From the NCBI GenBank assembly GCA_000328965.1, contig KB205948.1, positions 1,178,001 to 1,242,000 of the forward strand: a DNA stretch of 64,000 nt. Direction: 5' to 3'. The position numbers and the translations under genes were made by a program. Shown piece after piece: positions 11,310-22,947 of this stretch (position 1 is the stretch's first letter; the number at the start of each line of letters is the position of its first letter). The notes below the pieces were generated by a model. It made no database searches, was not told the DNA's origin, and worked only from the letters and a program-made list of their open reading frames with translations. This stretch comes from Ascocoryne sarcoides NRRL 50072 (lineage: Eukaryota; Ascomycota; Leotiomycetes; Helotiales; Gelatinodiscaceae).

Positions 11310-12688
11310 ACATAGCACGGTTCTGCTGCATATATTGGCCTATTCACTTCGATTTTCGATGATGTATGTGTATTAATACTTTAGATGGGAAATGGGCGGC
11401 GTACTGGTTGTGTGGTCTGTGGAGGAACCGGTACAATTGGAGGAGACTTGATGTATGAAAAAGTTAGGCCTCGGGAGTGGCATATAATGAAACATTGTGA
11501 TTGCTTGTCGTGATAGTACCACCCATCGAGGTCCAAGTCCATCAGCAAGCTCACATCTAATTAGTCCGCTCAAGGTCGCCGCCAACAAAGCAAGACGGGG
11601 AGGGCAGTCCTGCTCTTCGGGCAGCCTTGCCAGCCAAAAAGAGAATAGCATGTTTTGCCTGACCACTTAGAGGCCCGACGCCAGGACTCCCATCTCGCTC
11701 TCCTGTCACACCGTAAAGATGCAACCCGTAGCCTCCATCCCTTGAGATTGTCCACTGATACTGATGCCGAAGACCAAAATAGAAGCAAGACGGTTGTGGT
11801 GATGCTCTAAAATTAGCGACGCTCCTTCCACCTCCCTACTTATATCGAGTGGCCCTCCCCCCTCACACCTCCAAGATGGAGCTTTCGTTCTGACCTCCTC
11901 CTCCTCCTCCTCCTCATCTCCATATTGTTTGCATTCATTCTTCCACCGACGCCTCCCTCCCCTTCCTCTCCAAGCACGAGTTCGACTTCATCCCACTTTC
12001 CCTGGGCACATACGAGCCGAGGTCGATGAATGGGAGTCCTCATTCCAGGTTGCAGGACTCGGACTCACAGCGACAGCACACAGAGCATGCACCGTATACA
12101 CCTCCGAGGATGGGCAATTGTCCTGCCGGTCCCAAACACACCATGGTCCACTCGGATTCCGATGCGGACTCATATCAGTTTCCTTTTCATTTTCACATCC
12201 CCATCCGCGCCTTCGCTGTCCTCATGGCAGTCTGCCTCGCGAGTCAGCCCCGCGCACCCTCGTCGAGGACTCACTCATGTCAGGCCAACAAGGATTCCGA
12301 TTCGAGGTTGCACAAGCTGGACAAGGCAGCCATTTGAACATCCATTGATTCCAACACATTCGAGGCTGATTGCGCATCGAGTGGAATCCAGACGTCGGCC
12401 TCTCGCTTGTGCCGGCGAATGGTTCTCCAGCGAGAGCCATGTCCAGCTGCAACCCATCTTCTCCGGCTCGGTGAGTGAGATGGCTCGCAACGTGCCGCCC
12501 CCAATTCATGGTATGGACGAGAGTCCTGCAAAGTCCTGCCTGGTGCCATGTCTCGAGTCTCACCTAGATTCACAAGTCATATATCCCGGGCCTGGCAATG
12601 GGAAAGTTCTCGATAGCGTCTTTCGCAGTTCCCGGCTGAGCATCGAGTCTTCGTCCAAAACAATTGTTTGATCCCCACAGGCTTCAAC
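11310..12688. other. Long leader/promoter of the C2H2 gene with overlapping small ORFs
   Basis: About 1.4 kb without a supportable gene. A (CTC)n tract lies at 11893-11915. Overlapping frames of 103-213 codons (11929-12348, 12026-12337, 12030-12671) show no conserved domain and are probably untranslated leader or upstream ORFs. The sequence CCCCACAG ending at 12680, eight bases before the C2H2 start codon, looks like a splice acceptor, so the leader may itself be spliced. Confidence 0.4.
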
Positions 12689-15600
12689 ATGTCATTCCTT
12701 CGCAAGAGGAGCCGCAGCCAGTGCTCATTCTCCAAGGGAGACGACCAGATCACAGTGACCAAGATCCATCCGGTGCAAATCAACCCCAAATCTCATACGG
12801 AAACAATTCGTTCGCCTAGATCTTCGACCACGTGGTCGACGTGTTCGGTGGAGGATGCTACTGGGTTTGCCAATCATGAGTCTTGCGTGTAAGAACGGCC
12901 CTCTGATCCGTGTAGAGGCTATACTGAACAATTCTAGACTTCGCAAATTTCCAAATTACAAATCTTCGCATCTCAAGTTCCTGGCTTGGGTGGCCTACAC
13001 TCGCAAATACACCGACGAGTGGATCCCAGATGAAGAAAAAAGAACCTGTCCGCTCCTGTTCTGCCGGACCATTTTTGGAGACCAAGAGGCTATGCTCCAA
13101 CATGTTTGGGAATGTCCGCATCTATCAGAAGGCCAATACTGGTGTTTCCATTGCCAAAAGCCCGAAAGGGTCGGTAAGCCAGGCTGCAAGCACTGCCAAG
13201 GAGCGCCGTCTCGAACTGGGAAAATGGCCCATGTAGCCAAGAAGATATTTTCAAAACTCGGAGTAAGGCCGCATAGGAAAAGTTCGGGTTTGGCGATGCA
13301 GAGTTCACCTGAAAAGTCGAAAAGGTTTGACCAGATGCCGCCATACAATCCATTCCTCGGCTCCATGCCCAGTTCTTTGGGAGATGCTGGGCCCTGCAAC
13401 TGGTCGGATCCCCAAGAGCTCCCTAATAACGCTGTTGTACCTGAAATGATTGGAGATTCGGCAATCGAACTTCCTGATTCCCATATATCGGAAATGGTAG
13501 GAACTGAGTGCCCGGTGGAGCTTGGCGTTGGAACAGAAAACTGGGAAGACAACTTTTACGCTGAAGAATTTGAGGACTTCTTTGAGGATATCCCACCGGT
13601 ACCTGTGAAGCCAAGAATCAGCTCTCCCAAATTAGCAATCAACACGTCATTTACCCATCTCAATCATATGGACATGTCGCACACTGATGATTTGGTCTCA
13701 CCACAGAACTACACAGCAAATTGGAACGACAATCCTCTTTCCGCAACAATAATATCGCCAATGAGTGCCACCGGAAGCTTTGGTTACAGTAACTTCAACG
13801 GTAATTTCAATCTACCTGACGTTTCGCCTACAGACAGCGAAGCAAGTGGAAATTCATTTTCTACAATAGATTCCGGCTGCTCGACACAATCCTCATGGAG
13901 TAAATCCTCTAGTATGCTGGCTTGTGACAAATACGGGGAGACGAACATCCAGAAGAGATCTGGGCAGCAATTTGAAAACGTGCCTGAGGACTGGACTAAC
14001 CAACCGTTTTCAAAACCTCTGGATTTACCTGTAATACCGACGTCCCACATCGCCGTAAGAATGGCCCCACAAGTGTCAACAACTATGCTACCTCCTTATA
14101 CCTTCGGTAACTCCGAACTAAAGATACCTAAGAGGCCCAAACTTTCCTCTCCTCATTGGAACGATGCCCCAAGTCTCGTTCAATCATTATCCGAGGCCAT
14201 AGATGCACATATACTTCACACCAAGTCGGCCTTGAAACAATTACCTAGTACTCCCATCACTGTAGAATTATTGTCTCTATCAAAAACGACAATGACATCA
14301 ATCGGACTAGAGGTTTTAGCCGGAATTCTCGAAGGGCGAAACCCAACTTCAATGGTGCAAATATTTGCTTTTACTCATGTTGCCTGTGCCCTAGGACTTA
14401 CTGTTAACAACGATGAAAATAGAATCTACAGTCAAGCCTGGTTTCGAGATTCTCTATCCTGGGCGCAAAATCTTACATCTGAAAGGCAGAGACAATTGTA
14501 CGCGCAAATCGCCCGGTCGATCTGGCAACCTTGTGAAGTGTCAGGGGAAAGCAAAGGTTTGGAAATCATACCACGGCAGGAGAAAAGTAACCTCCTCCTG
14601 TCTTCTTGTCGACACTTTCTCGATGGTATGTACTCATATGGTGAAGTCTTGAATTCAGCTAATTTGTCGTGCAGTGTTTGAAAGCTTTAGAGAAAGCACG
14701 GGTGACTTGGCTTCTGGTATTCGGTCTACTTTCAATTTCTCGCAAACGATGTTTGAATACAGGGCGAAGATGAAGGTGATTGATGAGCTGACTCGGGCGC
14801 CGTCTATTGAGGCATGTGCCCAGGATATCGCCACTGTGAAGAGCCGCTTGTCAGGCGGGAAGATTGCGAGTATTCGAGATTTGGAATTGGACCTTATATG
14901 CGTTGGAAAGGTATATCGTCTCCGTTATACAATCGGGTTTGAGGCGGGCACTGACTTTGATTAGCGTTGTTCGCAATCTGATGCCGCATATAATCAATTC
15001 CTCGAACATGTGACAGAATCATGTGATAGGTTATATGTGGAAGAAGGAGGGAGGGTTAAGTCTCGAACAGCGCATCACATTCAAGATATCTCCAACATCA
15101 AGCGGCAACTACCAGAAGAGATTTATCTTGATGAAGAACGGATCCCGGAGCAGACTTCTCGGCCTCAAAACGGCCATGCAGACGAGGACGAAGATCTCTT
15201 GTTGAACTTGGATTTCGACGCAGTTTCCGAGAATGCTGATATTCAGGCTTTCATTACGGAACCTTCGAAGGATCTCGACCAGAGCTTGAATCAGGACTTG
15301 TGAGCACTCAACTCTAATGGGGTGGTTAAACGATACTAATACGATTACAGTGATTTCAGTAATGACTTGAACCTCACATCAACAACTCCCTCTCATCCGA
15401 TCTCGCGAAATTCCTCTCACCACTCCAGGCGAGATACAAATCGCCACAATTTTTCCTCCCAGCCGGTCTCGAGAAGTTCCTCCTATCACTCGAATCACGA
15501 TGTAAATCATTCTGATTTCAGCAATTCCTTGAACGTTACGCCAGCGGCCTCCTCTCTGCTTATCGCTCAACCATCTTCTCACACTTCAAATCAAAGTTCA

Positions 15601-16074
15601 ATGCGAAATGATTTAAACCATATCAGCAATACCTTAAACATACTTTCATCGCCCTCCTCACGGCCAGTGTCTCGCACTCCTTCTCATCACTCGAATCGCG
15701 ATGTAAATGTCTCACGCTCAACTATCCCAGCACCTCAACCAGTCTCGGACCCCTCACAAAGCCAACCTCATTCTCACTCACCAACTCCATCTCTCAATTC
15801 CAGGCCAAGTTCTAAATACCGTTGTCGCTGCGGCTACGAGCCTGCTGGCGAAGAACGCTGGAAGGCGAGCAACTTGAGGAGGCACCAGAGGACGCAGCAT
15901 AGTGTTAAGATGTATGCATGCAGGTACCCTGGGTGCAAGAGCACGTTTAGCAGGACGGATAATCTGGGGAAACATGTTAAGGATAAGGGGCATAAGGTTG
16001 TGGATGGGAGAGAGGGAAGGGAGAGGAAGAGGAGGAAGCTTGAGGGTGGAGAGGGAGGGAGTTTGCGTGAATGA
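12689..16074 (+). CDS. C2H2 zinc-finger protein, putative transcription factor
   Basis: Five exons are inferred: 12689-12888, 12938-14625, 14675-14910, 14965-15299 and 15351-16074. All junctions are GT-AG and in frame, giving 1060 aa. The C-terminus (about residues 976-1035) holds two C2H2-type fingers: CRC...WKASNLRRHQRTQH, then CRYPGCKSTFSRTDNLGKHVKDKGH. An N-terminal Cys/His segment (CPLLFC...LQHVWECPH, then CFHC and CKHC) is a further likely zinc site. The middle is Ser/Pro/Asn-rich and acidic in places, as in fungal regulators. DNA binding and a nuclear role follow from the family; no target or pathway can be named. It stands alone, with a long upstream leader and about 5 kb of gene-free DNA downstream. 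Confidence 0.8.
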
Positions 16075-18332
16075 TCGAGTTTTTAGTTTTTTGGGGGTTG
16101 ATAATTTGGGAGATCTTGGATTATTGAAGGGCCTTGGTGTATCAGAGGGGGAATGGGTTGATGTGTAATAAGGCAGAGCTCGTCTGTCGGCGTTTTGGGT
16201 ATAGGACTTCAGGGTGCATTGCAGGCGTTTTGGAAAGGAAGGAGGACGGACGGGCATAACATGATACCCACATTTCGTTATTGTAACAATAGCTGTGAAA
16301 CCGGAGAGAATTAATGACTTCGTTTTGATTTTATACTTTAGTCGGATTTCGGTGGAGATCTCCGGGTTAAAAATGCCCTCCCGGTATAGGGATTTAGAAA
16401 CGGTAGAATCCATAGGAGTAGTAGGTAAGGGCCTGGCATGGAACAAACACAAGGATGCAAAAGCCAGGTGATTAGCGGAAGCTGATTACAAACTACTTTA
16501 TCGAGAGGTCACCCTCGGGGATCAAGCGGAGCATTTTGGGAAAGGGAGGTAGGCGGAGATTTGGACTAAAACAACGTATTGGTTTGGTCTGCTAATTCGC
16601 AGAGAATGAGGATTGCTTGAGGAGGTGAAGTGAAGGGTCTTTCAAGATTGCCGAAGCGGGATCTACTTATGTTACTATTTGTGGTTAGGACTGAAGTGAT
16701 TAACCGCGCAGTGGCATCTAAGTAAGGCGGCTGATAAATGTGGAGTACAGCTTAACCTTAATCAGACCTTGATATACATCAAGAGCAAAGATCTTGCATG
16801 CAACATGATGTCAACATTTTTGCGAGAGCTCAAGAGTTCCCACATCAATTAATGCAGAGTTGCTTTGATCCTACCGTTTCAGGCTCGATATCCGGTGCAA
16901 AGTTAGTTTCCTGTCACACGGCGTCAAAAGTCAAGTGTTGAAGTTCTCATCCTCAGAAGCAAGCAAACTCTGTGTCCGCCACCTTTACGCCACCACCCCC
17001 GATTCCTATTCTCATATTGTGAAGTTGGTGGGCCGGGCTTCTTGTCTCTTGATTGTTGCCAAGCTGGGATCGACTTCGCCAAGATCCAGGACCCCGCACT
17101 TCCTCGCTGAAGATAAGGTTGGTATCCGAATGCTACGGTCTTTGGACTTTCGGGGCTTTGGATGAACTGGGGAAAGGGTGGCGATGCGGCATCCTCACAC
17201 CGTGGATCATTTTTCCCTTGAGATTGCGTTGATAGGTTAAAATAAGATGGGATAGACCTTTTTACTTAGCGTTTGTATAGAACTTTGGTGGTATAGCCTT
17301 ATTTGCCAATTTTTAAATATGTAAGCTTGCCTCGTATTTTCGGGGCAGGATTTTGGAATTGACAGTTCAAATTTTTTCATTGTATGTTCTCGCCTTCCTA
17401 ATCGAGAACTCTAGAAACTTAAAGGGGTGCGTTAAAGCTGCTTTTGTTCAGATATGTGTTTCTAGATTCTGGCAACATGATAGGATATACTAGTTCGAGA
17501 TGGAGCTGGCAGGTGTGCTTCGCAGAATCATAGAGTGCCAAATGAGTCTTTCATCACATACTCACATGGAAATATGACCCTCTCGATTTAATAGCATGTG
17601 TATCATCGTCGATGCATTCCATTTTTATCTCGGCGTGGCACCTCGGCTTCTTCCAACAAGCAGCGTCCCGATTGCATTAACCACAAATAACGACGATCAG
17701 CGAACCAGAAACAGGACGTGGCGTCTATACCCCTACCCCTTTTCAGTCTGTTATGGTACACCCCTATTGGATTTGTAGCTTGAATACATGTGAGTTGACA
17801 TGGCTGAAGAAAAGTTGCTTAGCGCCTATAGATTGGGAAATCGGAGCGTTAAGAAGACAAACAATACAACTTAATTCAGGCTAGACGGGCCCAACAGACA
17901 CACTCTTTGATAATTGGCTTACACGAAAATTTTTTGGTCTCATATTAGAATGCACATTTCCGTCTTTTGAGGATGGCATGCAAACTCTACCGGTCATAGA
18001 AACACTCTTTGAGCTAGCTGCACTAGTTGAAACTGTCATATAGACCTGTTGAGAGATAAAGCCTGGAATTGCCTGCCTTTCCGGGAAATAGGCGGTGATA
18101 TGCCGCCTATCAACCGAGATAATGCATATAACATCGGAGACTGGCCTTTTCTATATGCCTTGTCCTGGAGTTAAACTTCTCGCGCTTCTCCCGTCACATG
18201 GATGCGGGCCCTCTCTCTGGACAATATGATGGTTTGCCAAGGTGTCAGCCAATGCATGTATCCTTCATATATTTTCTGCGAAGCCACACGCATTCCTACA
18301 GATTTGATAGCCGCTCGAGCCGCAATACGCCC
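16075..18332. other. Gene-free stretch after the C2H2 gene
   Basis: Only short open frames occur here. The 224-codon minus-strand frame at 15778-16452 is a shadow of the last C2H2 exon. Nothing else is recognisable. Confidence 0.5.
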
Positions 18333-18382
18333 AACGAGACGCTACAGAATTGACGAATTCATCAATTTTGAAGCGTCTCGTT
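18333..18382. repeat. 50-bp near-perfect palindrome
   Basis: The arms read AACGAGACGCT... and ...AGCGTCTCGTT around a central GAATTC. Of the 25 base pairs only three fail: positions 12/39 (A-A), 15/36 (G-T) and 22/29 (C-A). Two of the three are what a single transition would leave. There is no loop, so it would form a 25-bp hairpin as RNA or a cruciform in DNA. Function is unknown. Confidence 0.8.
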
Positions 18383-21300
18383 AATCGAGACCATTACGAC
18401 CAACCACTTGCTTCGCTTGCCAGAACCCTCCACCGTAGGTGTAACAGCAGACCCTTGTCGGTTCGAACTCCTTTTGACCCTTTTCGCTTGTACGTCTGGG
18501 TTTTATTTACTTTTCTCTTATAGACTTCTCTAGTAGCCCTATAGCAAGATCTATTGAAATCAATCAAAATTCGTCTTGCTCAGGACCTATTTTTTTCCAA
18601 CTTGGCGATTGCTACCAATCTTTCGAGAGCGTTATCGCATTGTACTACGTCGGGTGGAGAATGTGACACATGCAGTTTGCAAAACAGAAACCAATTTCCT
18701 TGTGGCCGAGAAAATGGTTCTTATCACTTCATCTGTAGTCCTGAGTAGTGCCAAGAGTTTGCCCAGATGATCATCCCACGTTCCTTCAGAAAGAGGTGAC
18801 TTGTGCTACTTCGTTATCTGTAAGGATGAAACAATTCTTCAAGCTATTTCAACCACAGAGGCTTCGGCATGTAAGTTCTGAAAATATGTATGCTAAGGGT
18901 TCTCTTTTCAAGAGATATATCGCTTCTAGAACAGGACCCCCTTTTGGGCTTTGGAAACGTTGAATTTCGCATCTCCTAGGGAGCCAAATGCGAGAGAAAT
19001 TAATATTGAACCGTTTTGAGCCTTAGGGGGCCAGAGAACTGCTTTGCTGAGCAGTTTAGATGAGCACTTGTGATTATAAATTTGGCGTTTAGAGCGATGA
19101 CGTACGGAAAAAAGGAATTCTAAGTATGGTTATTTGTAGTTTCAAGTTAATCACCTGTCCTTAAGTCAAGTAGCCCACTAAACCAAGGAACTTTAGGAGT
19201 GGCAGAGAATGGTAGATATGTGATATTATGATGAGCGACAAGACCATACGGTTTGCCCACGTGGCATACAGAGTCATTGAATGCAGCTAGTGCCAAGTAT
19301 ATGCCTAAATCTATCCTCGAATTTCAAAGCAAGTGCTATCTGACTGGGGCTTCAGGGTATACCAGCATATGCTGTATTTGAAGAGCTCGAATCAAAGGTA
19401 AGACAAACGCCAGTTGTCAGTCTTGATGCATTGTCCTAGCTGTTTGGGGTTCTACAACGACGACTGGGATACTTCTCGGTGAGCATTTTGGGAAGGTATC
19501 TCAATAGAGTTTCCATGTGATTGGTGGAGTATAATCTTGATTTTTTCCTCCAAGCCTTATGTCCAAGGACCAGGCACCTGGATAAAGGCTTGTTGTAGCA
19601 CTCTCTGAAGAGAAGGATAGGAGGTTCTAGGAGGTACTAACATTCCCAGTAAGTAGATACACATCGGTGATCTACAAAACCATCGAAATCGGGCGACGGC
19701 TTCCGTAGCTTCTGCTAGAAGAATAGTGTATAAATTATTATATTATATTTATAAAGCAAAGAGAGTTGATCTAGGCTAGTTATAATTTTCTATAGAACAT
19801 AATGATTTATATCTAAGCTGAAAAAGAAATGAGGCTGACTATGTTTCACAGCTGAAGATACTCGCACTTGGGCCCTGCTTAAGCCTCGACGCTGAACCTT
19901 GCTCGGGTCAGTTGCAACATCCCGTTCCGAAGATGCCGAGTTTGACAAGTAAGCGAGAGTCTTGAATATGATATGAACTTGCCGAGGGTTGAATCCTGCA
20001 TTGCTCAAAAGCACGCTGCGGTCCTTGCATGATATGACACACTTAGACTTCACAAAAAAAAGACTATTATTGTTTTGATGGATTTTTGACGGAGGTAGTG
20101 GTTTCACCACTTCCTATTCCAGTTTAATCGCGGAGTCACTCATGAGGATTCATTTCCTCAGTTCTGGAAGTTTCCCGACCTTTCTTCCTTTATTTTAATG
20201 TTTGCTATAGGCATGCATACTTCAATCGAATTAGCTCATGTTTCACCGCCAATTTTGTTCAGTGCCGGCAGTGTTCGCATATGAATTTCTTGGAGTAAAT
20301 GGAGCCTCTGGTATATAATGCACTTGCAAATTTATTTTCTCTCTGCCAAGACATGTCAAAACTGCTGCGCCCGGTTTGTACCGAGTCATGTATAGGTTCA
20401 TCTCTTGAGGTCTGTATTACGCCCAAGCCATTCAAAGGTCGCTTTCCATAGCTAGGTTATTTACGGGTGATTGGCTCAAAATTCATCATCAATGAGCTCT
20501 GATCTGGGATGCTATTGCTTTGAGAACCCTGGCCGAGGCTTGACTAAACAGATTTTAGCTAACCGAGAAATGCGTTTGCTCTTACGGTGAGGTATTTATT
20601 ATATTGTTGCTTTTCAAGGCGAGATTTCATTGCATTGAAGGGTGCCTATATTCTTTAGAGAGACTTCACGGATCCCCTAAATGATTTCAAATTTCTCAAA
20701 TAGCAAGCTTTAAATCTGGGTTGCGGTATGTTAAAATCAGCCGTCTCACAGATGTCTTTATATTGTTTTGAGCTTCCCCTGCTCGAGGTTCGGGCTTTAA
20801 ATTCTACGTTAAGTCTAAATTTGAAATAGAGATTACAGACACATCGTGACAATAGTGCCTGGAGTTGAAAAGATGGAAGAGGATTAATGCGAGGAGCATC
20901 AAAGATATCCAATCAATAAGGTGTTCGTTCAGAAGCCAATAATTTGATAGAGAGCAACCTCTCAACAAGGTTGATCTCGTGGTCTAAGCGTTCCAGATTC
21001 CAAAATGGGACGCGGAAGGTGTGATATATGGTTCAACATATCCAAACAGGTGTGGCAACAGCAGGATGTCGTTCGTGACACGCGATATTCTCCACTCTGC
21101 ATCTGCCCGACGCCGGTTTTCAGAACACGTTTTAGCAAGCAAAAAGCTCTGATTCCTCTACGGTGTGGTCCCGTTTCAAGAGACTGGGCGAGAGCACGAT
21201 ATCCGCTTTCCCAATTGAGATGCTTAGAAAGGGAAGATCGAGATGTCGGCAAAATAATTTCAATCTTATAGTGTAGACTATAAAAGGAGGGTAGCAACTT

Positions 21301-21448
21301 TTATCTGTCTCCTTTCCAAGTTTCCGCTCTGGGAGCTCTGAAGCCAACCATCGAAAATCTATTAGGGTTGCTCAAGTACATTCTCCAGGCCCCGCCAACA
21401 ATATACCATTCCACTAGTCGATCTCTATTACAAGTAATTACCAGTGTG
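18383..21448. other. Gene-free stretch
   Basis: No gene is supported. An AT-rich near-palindromic segment lies near 19727-19755. Short frames around 19790-20110 (minus) and 20962-21297 (both strands) lack any domain or consistent splice pattern. Confidence 0.45.
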
Positions 21449-21837
21449 ATGGCGAACGGCCAAGGAACTTTCACCCAAAACCCACCAATGTATGCCTCCT
21501 TCAATGCTGCTCCCAGTTCTTTTCTTCCTACACACCAAGCTCTCGTGCCGTCCCCATCGACAAAGTCCCTAACCCAAACCTCCTCTCCAGTCTCCCCACC
21601 AATTCTCAACACCATTCTTCGAACAACGCATCCCAAGATACATCACAAATCACACCCCAGAATCTCTCCCATTTACCCCCAACACAGAACCTCCCAAGCT
21701 ATCTCAACCAAGCACACAACTTCGAGGAGATTTCGATCGGCCTCGGCAACTCAAGAGCAGAGGGCCACATGGCACAGTATCTGAGGGACTGGGACGCTCG
21801 ATGGGCAGAGGCGAGTGAGAAAGGCCAAAACCCATGA
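21449..21837 (+). CDS. Possible small hypothetical protein (95 aa), two exons
   Basis: I do not recognise this protein. A plausible model is exon 1 at 21449-21489 and exon 2 at 21591-21837. The intron has donor GTATGC, a CCCTAACCC branch-like site and acceptor CTCTCCAG, and joins in frame (Pro-Pro-Ile then LPTNSQHHSSN). The product starts MANGQGTFTQN. Its middle is Gln/Asn/Ser/Pro-rich and its C-terminus looks helical and charged (HMAQYLRDWDARWAEASEKG), which resembles real coding more than chance. Without splicing the first frame runs 112 codons to 21784 in a different reading. No signal peptide or membrane segment is evident. Confidence 0.42.
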
Positions 21838-22947
21838 TTTTGTTTCAGACAAACGCGAAGAGCAGGGAGGAAGTAGGAAGAACCTGGCGTTTTATTCTTT
21901 GGGAAGATCCTCGATATGCATCACTCGAGACGAGAAAGTGTTGTGGATATATGCGAGGATGAAAGAATGCATTGGAAATTTTGTTTGCTTGCCTCTGTGC
22001 GTATGAATTGTGAAGTCAGAATCAAAGAGAAGTTGAAAAATAGAGTAGTATTCATTGTGGCTGGGGAAATAAGTGGAGGCTAAGTATGGATGTCCCCAAA
22101 GTATTATAGACCATTTGGTTCCAAGGTTGTAGTTCCCTATCTGATTTTGGAAACTTTCCCGCAACAATTCTTCTTCCTCAAACATAAAAGGGTTCTCTTG
22201 CTTCAACTCTATCTCTTCTTGATCCCGCAATGAAAATAGACATGATCAAGGTATGTAGGGCCATTCCACACGGCTAAGGTCATGAAGCTCTCTAAGGGGA
22301 GGAAGAAGACCCCTAGACAACTAAGAGCGAGGGGGAAAGAACAGGGTATGCAGAGAGAGATCGGAGTTTAGAAATAATTTGTGATGGTTAAAAGCAAAGT
22401 ACACACAGCCTTGTTAAATGCCCATAACTGGGCAAGGCTAGCATCCCACTATGTACGTTCTACTACGCAAACCAGAGGTCCCTTAGGCTTTACTTCAAGG
22501 CAAATTTTGGTCGTCTGGCCCGACAAAATCTAAAAGATAGCAGACTGAGCTGCATTGGGAGGAGGTTTAAGTCATGAGGAATGAAGTGTGGTTAGAAAAG
22601 GGATGACAAAGCAAGCGAGGGGAAAATTGAAGTTCCGTGATTGGCCCCAAGCCTTTGGCGTCTGAAATACGAAATATTCAGGTTCACACACACAGGAAAA
22701 GTGGTGGCACACAGGTGATTGTTTCCAAGAGTTGCTGACCAAATAAAATCGTTCTCGAGTCCCATACTAGCCTATTGGACAGAAAGGCTGTATGATTTGT
22801 ACACGCGGGCAATCTATGGCCTCGAAATCCTGCCGTATTTCATGCCAGTGTCTGTGAGATGGCCCTAGAATCGCCGCAATTCCTCAAATCACCAAAGCAC
22901 TTCCCATTCTCCCTAAGCCATATCTCCCTAGATGCACGAGACGCCTT
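21838..22947. other. Intergenic, one unexplained minus-strand ORF
   Basis: The minus-strand frame at 21892-22230 (112 codons) has a stretch SDFTIHTHRGKQ...MHSFILA faintly like the start of a BTB/POZ fold, but it is too short and isolated to call a gene. The remainder is 3' flank of EGD1. Confidence 0.3.

Noticed and set aside
12030..12671. 213-codon ORF upstream of the C2H2 gene
   Set aside because: No family resemblance, overlapped by two other long frames on the same strand and several on the opposite one; better explained as leader.
18400..18480. TGTCGGTTCGAACTCC, resembling a tRNA T-arm or B box
   Set aside because: No acceptor stem, A box or cloverleaf pairing could be placed around it. 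Other GGTTCGA sites (near 23910, 30668, 39738, 43800) fail the same way.
19300..19440. Short YLTGASGY-like peptide followed in another frame by AYAVFEELESK
   Set aside because: It vaguely resembles an NAD-binding epimerase relic, but only a few residues match and the surrounding frames are broken without further motifs.
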